This document shows positions 57,600 to 64,000 of a stretch of 64,000 nt of DNA, piece by piece; the stretch's first letter is position 1, and every line of letters starts with the position of its first letter. The translations under genes were made by a program, and so were the position numbers. This stretch comes from Oreohelix idahoensis. Lineage: Eukaryota > Mollusca > Gastropoda > Stylommatophora > Oreohelicidae. The stretch is taken from assembly GCA_024509875.1 (NCBI GenBank), contig JAMPIV010006398.1, positions 124,001 through 188,000 of the forward strand. Direction: 5' to 3'. A model generated the notes under the pieces. The model did no database searches. It was not told where the DNA came from and saw only the letters and a program-made list of their open reading frames with translations.

Positions 57600-58169
57600 A
57601 AAATAATTCATTTCCCAAGGTCACGATCACTATCACTAATGGTTTCACATATGAGTCACAAAAAATCATCTATACCAGAGGTTTTCAAACTATGCGTCGC
57701 GGCTCCCAGGGGCGTCGCGGCCCTCGGCTAAGGGCGTCGCGGTGGCTTGGGAAAAGTATTAAGCGACATGTTTGCGCCGAGGTATATATATATATATATA
57801 ATATATAGTATAGAGAGGAGCCGCGGTGATTTATGCACAGGTCAAGGGAGCCGCGGACCAAAAAAGTTTGAAAACCTCTGATCTATACCATAATATGCAA
57901 ACGTTGCAGTAAAACATATATTGGCCAGACAGGTAAACGACTTGGCGACAGATTCTGCCAGCACCTTTATGTCATCTCCCGGTTAGAATCCACACCAGTA
58001 GCCATTCATTTTAACGGCCCGGACCACCATGGTTCTATGGACATCAGGGTACTGCGATCAGATCCTACTCCGTGGCATCGCTTGTCGACCCCAGCTTGAA
58101 CAACGCCTCATTCATCGTATGGGGTGCCTCAAACCAGAGGGTCTTATCACCCAATACTACTCTGTCTGA
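57600..58169 (+). pseudogene. Penelope-like GIY-YIG endonuclease, split by a hAT MITE
   Basis: Upstream of the MITE the frame reads TNGFTYESQKIIYT. Downstream it continues IICKRCSKTYIGQTGKRLGD, RFCQHLYVISRLESTPVAIH and FNGPDHHGSMDIRVLRSD to a stop at about 58099, then in a shifted frame LEQRLIHRMGCLKPEGLITQ to a stop at 58167-58169. It is clearly homologous to 240-1018. The helix Arg (GDRF) and the terminal Glu (LEQRL) are conserved. One frameshift and the MITE disable it. Confidence 0.82.
57668..57888. mobile_element. hAT-type MITE inserted in the Penelope-like frame
   Basis: ATCTATAC at 57668-57675 and 57881-57888 bounds a 205-bp element (57676-57880) with 16-bp inverted ends CAGAGGTTTTCAAACT. 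The interior is GC-rich (GGGGCGTCGCGG, GAGCCGCGG) with a short (TA)n run and no coding capacity. Removing it and one copy of the duplication restores the Penelope-like frame at this point. Confidence 0.9.
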
Positions 58170-58610
58170 GGCTTTTTTATCCCCTCTTATTCTATGATCC
58201 CCAGTCGATTGTGGTTTATTTTTGTTGTTGTTGTTGTTTTTTTTAACCTCGTTCTCTCACCCATTTCCCTTTCAATCTTCTACCTCCTCTCCCACTATCT
58301 AACACATTGTTATCATATTTTGGTTGTTTCTCGTTTCCCTTCTTAACATTGTTTTTAAAACCCGGAAATGGCAGCCATTTTATGTTTATTTTCTTGTGAC
58401 GCTGTCTAGTTACTGGGCAGTTTAGGTTGCAGTCGATTTTACGGGCAGTACCCATTTTTATTTATTTATTTATTTTTAAATTTTTCTCATGTGTCCTTCT
58501 GAGGTCTCACTATTTTTCCTGACCCTGACGATGGCCTTGCGGCCGCAACGTTAAATATTTTCCGTATCTTTTTGTCCCAGTAAGACGAATCATCTATTTT
58601 CTCTTGTTTT
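58170..58610 (+). mobile_element. Penelope-like element 3' region with a degenerate hammerhead-like motif
   Basis: The region follows the endonuclease stop. At 58525-58552 it holds CTGACGATGGCCTTGCGGCC followed by GCAACGTT. A CTGAnGA core, a short GGCC/GGCC stem and a C/GAAC-GTT end match the layout of hammerhead motifs known from Penelope-like elements, but core bases differ from the active consensus. Confidence 0.45.
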
Positions 58611-58855
58611 TTTAATATTCATCTACCATATTCCACGTCTTAACAGCAGGTCATCTCATCTTCCTCTGTAAAATAATGTACAGTGTGACAAAAAAACAAA
58701 ACAAAAAAAGATATAGACAGAAGATGAGAAGAATGCATTAAATATGCAAGAAGAAATCTAAAACCCAGTTCAGTACTAATGAAAGGTACAATCTTTATGG
58801 AACACATTTACAATGACACCTGTATAGAACAAGTACAAAATATGTAATACATAAC

Positions 58856-60570
58856 AAGTGAAAGTTGCACTGTACATAACAAGTGGAGGTTACTGTGTAC
58901 ATAACAAGTGAAAGTTGCACTGTACATACCAAATCAAATTTGCCCTGCACATAAGAAGTGAAAGTGGCACTGCACATAACAAGTAAAGGTTGTCCTGTAC
59001 ATAACAGGTTAAATTTGCCCTGTACATAACAGGCGAAATTTGCACTGTACATAACAAGTAAAGGTTACCCTGTACATAACAAGTAAAAGTTGCCCTGTAC
59101 ATAACAAGTAAAGGTTACCCTGTACATAACAAGTAAAAGTTGTCCTGTACATAACAAGTAAAAGTTGTCCTGTACATAACAAGTAAAAGTTGTCCTGTAC
59201 ATAACAAGTAAAAGTTGCCCTGTACATAACAAGTAAAAGTTGTCCTGTACATAACAAGTAAAAGTTGTCCTGTACATAACAAGTAAAAGTTGCCCTGTAC
59301 ATAACAAGTAAAGGTTGTCCTGTACATAACAAGTAAAAGTTGTCCTGTACATAACAAATAAAAGTTGTCCTGTACATAACAAGTAAAAGTTGCACTGCAC
59401 ATAACAAGTAAAAGTTGCACTGCACATAACAAGTAAAGGTTGCCCTGTACATAACAAGTAAAAGTTGACCTGTACATAACAAGTAAAAGTTGCCTTGTAC
59501 ATAACAAGTAAACGTTGCCCTGTACATAACAAGTAAAAGTTGCCTTGTACATGACAAGTAAAAGTTGCCCTGTACATAACAAGTAAAAGTTGCCTTGTAC
59601 ATAACAAGTAAACGTTGCCCTGTACATAACAAGTAAAAGTTGCCTTGTACATAACAAGTAAAAGTTGCCCTGTACATAACAAGTAAAAGTTGCCTTGTAC
59701 ATAACAAGTAAAAGTTGCCTTGTACATAACAAGTAAACGCTGCCCTGTACATAACAAGTAAAAGTTGCCTTGTACATAACAAGTAAAAGTTGCCCTGTAC
59801 ATAACAAGTAAAAGTTGCCTTGTACATAACAAGTAAACGTTGCCCTGTACATAACAAGTAAAAGTTGCCTTGTACATAACAAGTAAACGTTGCCCTGTAC
59901 ATAACAAGTAAAAGTTGCCTTGTACATAGCAAGTAAAAGTTGCCCTGTACATAACAAGTAAACGTTGCCCTGTACATAACAAGTAAAAGTTGCCTTGTAC
60001 ATAACAAGTAAACGTTGCCCTGTACATAACAAGTAAAAGTTGCCTTGTACATAACAAGTAAAAGTTGCCTTGTACATAACAAGTAAAAGTTGCCCTGTAC
60101 ATAACAAGTAAAAGTTGCCTTGTACATAACAAGTAAAAGTTACCCTGTACATAACAAGTAAAAGTTGCCTTGTACATAACAAGTAAACGTTGCCCTGTAC
60201 ATAACAAGTAAAAGTTGCCTTGTACATAACAAGTAAAAGTTGCCTTGTACATAACAAGTAAAAGTTGACCTGTACATAACAAGTAAAAGTTGCCTTGTAC
60301 ATAACAAGTAAAAGTTGCCCTGTACATAACAAGTAAAAGTTGCCTTGTACATAACAAGTAAACGTTGCCCTGTACATAACAAGTAAAAGTTGCCTTATAC
60401 ATAACAAGTAAAAGTTGCCCTGTACATAACAAGTAAAAGTTGCCTTGTACATGACAAATAAAAGTTGCCCTGTACATAACAAGTAAGAATTCTCCTGTAC
60501 ATAACAAGTAAAAGTTGCCTTGTACATGACAAGTAAAAGTTGCCTTGTACATGACAAATAAAAGTTGCCC
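58856..60570 (-). repeat. 25-bp minisatellite, about 68 copies
   Basis: The unit is TGTACATAACAAGTAAAAGT plus TGCCC/TGCCT/TGTCC; the spacing is 25 bp. Variants (AAACG, GGTTG, TGACC) are interspersed. The left edge (58790-58900) is diverged and probably oldest. All three minus-strand frames stay open for 370-530 codons (LLVMYRATFTCYVQGNFYLL-type) because the unit has no stop in any phase. No start context, conserved domain or splice evidence supports a gene. Confidence 0.95.
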
Positions 60571-60830
60571 TGTGAAGTTCCCGGCGTCTTTTTTGAAGCA
60601 AAGAAAGAATACGACCACTACTCTGTCAGGCATGTCGTACAAGGTCACTAATATGAGGTTGTGTATGAGGCTGCCAACCTCATCATGTAAAACAAATTGC
60701 TACAGACACAGCCTCTAAAAGAGCATGCGAATACTTGGTGTAGACTTCCTGTAAAATGAGCAGCTTCAATGGTGGCTCCAGGCTCCATAAGGAGTGAAAA
60801 GAAACATGATGATGATGATGATGATGAAGT
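60571..60830 (+). mobile_element. SINE-like element 'S' abutting the 25-bp array
   Basis: A clear copy: CAGGCATGTCGTACAAGGTC, ACTAATATGAGGTTGTGTAT, GAGGCTGCCAACCTCATCAT, GTAGACTTCCTGTAAAATGA, CCAGGCTCCATAAGGAGTGA, then (GAT)n at 60808-60827. Its 5' end joins the 25-bp array directly. Confidence 0.72.
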
Positions 60831-60834
60831 GAAA

Positions 60835-61120
60835 GTTATAAGGCGAAAGTAGCATTACAAGGATTATACAGTAACTGGCCATAAAAGGAACTCAACCAAG
60901 AACAAACAAAAACACAGGAGATGAATTAATAGATGAGAGAAGTAATAATGAAGAAAGGAAATCTTTACTTCTTCAGGGCACATCAATAAGCTTTATTGCC
61001 GCTTGACTTATCTGCCATGCAATAATTCCATTTTCAATGTGTTTTCAAATTAAAACACTCTTCTGCTGAAGAAGAAGAATATATGTGAACAGAGTGTATG
61101 TCACAGGATTTTCTCTCCTT
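60835..61120. other. No recognisable gene
   Basis: AT-rich spacer; no motif. Confidence 0.3.
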
Positions 61121-61124
61121 GCTC

Positions 61125-61300
61125 TGTGGTGATGGTCCAACAGAGGCCAATTTCAGAGTATCTACTGAGGGTCTTCAAAGGTATCTACCTTTGGCTCAAG
61201 ATTACTCTTGGCAGAGATGTGAATTGAAGAATGGTGCTTCAATTTTAGGGAGCATCATAGGAATTCAAGAAATCGAGTACTACGGCTGATACGATTCAGG
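61125..61300 (+). repeat. Dispersed repeat, second copy of 1025-1200
   Basis: Shares TGGTCCAACAG, GGGTCTTCAAAGG, TCTACCTT and AAGATTACTCTTGGCAGAG with 1025-1200 (minus). Confidence 0.5.
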
Positions 61301-61815
61301 CCGTGCAAACTTTCTGTCTTCCCTGACCTTCTATGAGGGGTAAGAATTTTGTTCATTTTGACGAGCCCCCAACTGATTTAAATCAGTAAAATATTACTTT
61401 AATAGCCCTGTTATAGGTATTAAAAATGACTGAGACATACGGCTGCAGTTCACTCAAAATGACTGAATCAACTATAAATGTGTATATTTACACATAACAA
61501 ATTTAATTAGTAATTATAGTTAACGATGTAAATTAAATAATGGTGAGGGAATTAAGAATCTTCTTTTAAAATTTCATCACCAGTGATTATCTGGATAGGT
61601 TTTTTTTGCTAATTTTCCTAAAGAAAAGAGTTCACTTTACAGCTCTGAATGTGTACTTAGCTGCCAGTAAGGTGTCGGTAGGTTTCTGCTCCAGCCGATG
61701 CTTGTTCTTTGCAGGGCATGGACTGGTTCTTCTTTTGAAAAGATTGAAACGGCACGCATTGCATTGTCTTATCTTAAATGCCCACCAGAATCATCTCATA
61801 TAAAGGTGAATGATC
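61301..61815. other. No recognisable gene
   Basis: AT-rich sequence without recognisable motifs. Confidence 0.3.
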
Positions 61816-61827
61816 TACATTATATTA

Positions 61828-62095
61828 GAACAGTCCCAACTAAGATGGTTTGGCCATGTCTGCAGAATGGGAGAAGATCGGCTACCACGACAAGCATGGG
61901 AAACAAAGAGCCAGGGATCCAGACCCCCAGGACGACCCAGAGTCCGCTGCGAGGACAACATTAGACAATCTTTGAAGGACCGAGGACTAGAATGGAACCA
62001 GGCCAGAAGGAAGACAGCCGATAGGATAGTCTGGCGCTCTCTCTTCCAAACCTCTACACCTCACGGTAGAAGGGGAACGACTAAGTAGGTAAGTA
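61828..62095 (+). mobile_element. LINE 'B' 3' end, 5'-truncated
   Basis: A frame open to its natural stop encodes EQSQLRWFGHVCRMGEDRLP, RQAWETKSQGSRPPGRPRVR, then SLKDRGLEWNQARRKTADRI and FQTSTPHGRRGTTK, the cleanest LINE 'B' C-terminus in the window. It ends with the AAGTAGGTAAGTAAG tail. A clear target duplication was not found. Confidence 0.78.
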
Positions 62096-62230
62096 AGAGC
62101 TACTTTATTCGAATTTCACAAATCTCTACGCAAGTAAGCCGTCAAGAAATTGTGGAAAAGTTTAATAATTTAGTTTGATAATGGAAGAGCCATTCAACTC
62201 TGTTTCATGTGTTTGGTTTTTTTTTAACTT

Positions 62231-64000
62231 CAACAAGAGATGAGAAGAAAACACTGGAAAATGATAGGACTAACCTTTAGGACAAGAGATGAGAAGAAAA
62301 CGCTGGAAATTGAAAGGATTAACTTTTAGGACAAGATATGAGAAGAAAATGCTGGAGACTGATAGGATTAACCATTAGGACAAGAGACGAGAAGAAAACG
62401 CTGGAAATTGATAGGACTAACCTTTAGGACAAGAGATGAGAAGAAAACGCTGGGGACTGATAATACTAACCTTTAGGACAAGAGATGAGAAGAAAACGCT
62501 GAAAATTGATAGGACTAACCTTTAGGACAAGAGATGAGAAGAAAACGCTGGAAATTGATAGGACTAACCTTTAGGACAAGAGATGAGAAGAAAACGCTGG
62601 AAATTGATAGGACTAACCTTTAGGACAAGAGATGAGAAGAAAACGCTGGAAAGTGATAGGACTAACCTTTAGGACAAGAGATGAGAAGAAAACGCTGGAA
62701 AGTGATAGGACTAACCTTTAGGACAAGAGATGAGAAGAAAACGCTGGAAATTGAAAGGATTAACTTTTAGGACAAGAGACGAGAAGAAAACGCTGGAAAT
62801 TGATAGGACTAACCTTTAGGACAAGAGATGAGAAGAAAACGCTGGAAATTGATAGGACTAACCTTTAGGACAAGAGATGAGAAGAAAACGCTGGAAATTG
62901 ATAGGACTAACCTTTAGGACAAGAGATGAGAAGAAAACGCTGGAAATTGATAGGACTAACCTTTAGGACAAGAGATGAGAAGAAAACGCTGGAAATTGAT
63001 AGGACTAACCTTTAGGACAAGAGATGAGAAGAAAACGCTGGAAATTGATAGGACTAACCTTTAGGACAAGAGATGAGAAGAAAACGCTGGAAATTGATAG
63101 GACTAACCTTTAGGACAAGAGATGAGAAGAAAACGCTGGAAAGTGATAGGACTAACCTTTAGGACAAGAGATGAGAAGAAAACGCTGGAAATTGAAAGGA
63201 TAACTTTTAGGACAAGAGACGAGAAGAAAACGCTGGAAATTGATAGGACTAACCTTTAGGACAAGAGATGAGAAGAAAACGCTGGAAATTGATAGGACTA
63301 ACCTTTAGGACAAGAGATGAGAAGAAAACGCTGGAAATTGATAGGACTAACCTTTAGGACAAGAGATGAGAAGAAAACGCTGGAAATTGATAGGACTAAC
63401 CTTTAGGACAAGAGATGAGAAGAAAACGCTGGAAATTGATAGGACTAACCTTTAGGACAAGAGATGAGAAGAAAACGCTGGAGACTGATAATACTAACCT
63501 TTAGGACAAGAGATGAGAAGAAAACGCTGGAGACTGATAGGATTAACCTTTAGGACAAGAGACGAGAAGAAAACGCTGGAAATTGATAGGACTAACCTTT
63601 AGGACAAGAGATGAGAAGAAAACGCTGGAAATTGATAGGACTAACTTTTAGGACAAGAGATGAGAAGAAAACGCTGGAAATTGATAGGACTAACCTTTAG
63701 GACAAGAGATGAGAAGAAAACGCTGGGGACTGATAATACTAACCTTTAGGACAAGAGATGAGAAGAAAACGCTGGAGACTGATAGGATTAACCTTTAGGA
63801 CAAGAGACGAGAAGAAAACGCTGGAAATTGATAGGACTAACCTTTAGGACAAGAGATGAGAAGAAAACGCTGGAAATTGATAGGACTAACCTTTAGGACA
63901 AGAGATGAGAAGAAAACGCTGGAAAGTGATAGGACTAACCTTTAGGACAAGAGATGAGAAGAAAACGCTGGAAAGTGATAGGACTAACCTTTAGGACAAG
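62231..64000 (+). repeat. 49-bp satellite derived from LINE coding sequence, about 36 copies, runs off the window
   Basis: The unit AGGACAAGAGATGAGAAGAA, AACGCTGGAAATTGATAGGA, CTAACCTTT repeats at 49 bp. One phase reads QEMRRKRWKLIGLTF, matching the LINE tail at 57240-57283 (QEMRRGHWRWIGHTL), and the DNA agrees at roughly four of five bases. Variants (ATTGAAAGGATTAACTTTT with GACGAG; GACTGATAATAC) recur at fixed distances of 441 bp (9 units) and 245 bp (5 units), showing higher-order structure. The array continues past 64000. Confidence 0.95.

Noticed and set aside
59009..60648. Three overlapping minus-strand frames of 372, 480 and 527 codons
   Set aside because: All are readings of one 25-bp tandem unit that has no stop in any minus phase. 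There is no conserved domain or start context.

Overview
The window is eukaryotic, animal DNA made almost entirely of transposable elements (TEs), their decayed remains and tandem repeats. No host protein gene, rRNA, canonical tRNA gene or CRISPR array could be supported. The mix of elements (GIY-YIG Penelope-like elements, RTE/CR1-type and RNase H-bearing LINEs, Ty3/Gypsy elements with integrase before reverse transcriptase, tRNA-derived SINEs, Tc1, pogo/Tigger and hAT relics) fits an invertebrate. A mollusc or another lophotrochozoan is the best guess. That is inferred from family resemblance, not proven.

Layout. 0-1 kb: Penelope-like endonuclease (-). 1.3-2.97 kb: LINE relics. 2970-11286: a complete Gypsy-type LTR retrotransposon (-) with 2.05-kb LTRs and a 5-bp target duplication, sitting inside a LINE. 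11.3-16.8 kb: LINE scraps and one complete SINE. 16.8-19.7 kb: a LINE broken by a second LINE and by a Tc1 transposon, then a degenerate gene of a transposon-associated family. 19801-21237: an internally deleted Gypsy element. 22.68-26.70 kb: a full-length, almost intact endonuclease-RT LINE (-) with a 14-bp target duplication. 27.5-31.5 kb: SINEs and truncated LINEs. 32022-34052: a solo LTR related to the 2.05-kb LTRs. 34.3-36.1 kb: a gag-like pseudogene carrying a LIN28-like cold-shock plus double zinc-knuckle module, followed by a putative LTR. 37026-41059: a full-length LINE with endonuclease, RT and RNase H, inserted in a SINE. 41.3-42.4 kb: a SINE-like element with a 19-bp minisatellite grown inside it. 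43.1-44.6 kb: a trinucleotide-derived repeat split by a pogo/Tigger MITE. 45.7-51.5 kb: about twelve copies of a 480-bp satellite containing a tRNA-like SINE head. 53.9-54.6 kb: a SINE with a long AAACC tail. 55.2-58.6 kb: hAT MITEs, a fold-back element, LINE scraps and a second Penelope-like copy. 58.8-60.6 kb: a 25-bp array. 62.2-64.0 kb: a 49-bp array derived from LINE coding sequence, cut off by the window edge.

Two themes stand out. First, many insertions can be dated relative to one another because their target duplications are still readable. Second, at least four tandem arrays (19, 22, 49 and about 480 bp) can be traced to internal pieces of TEs. The most unusual coding relic is the gag-like, LIN28-like fusion at 34.3-35.6 kb.
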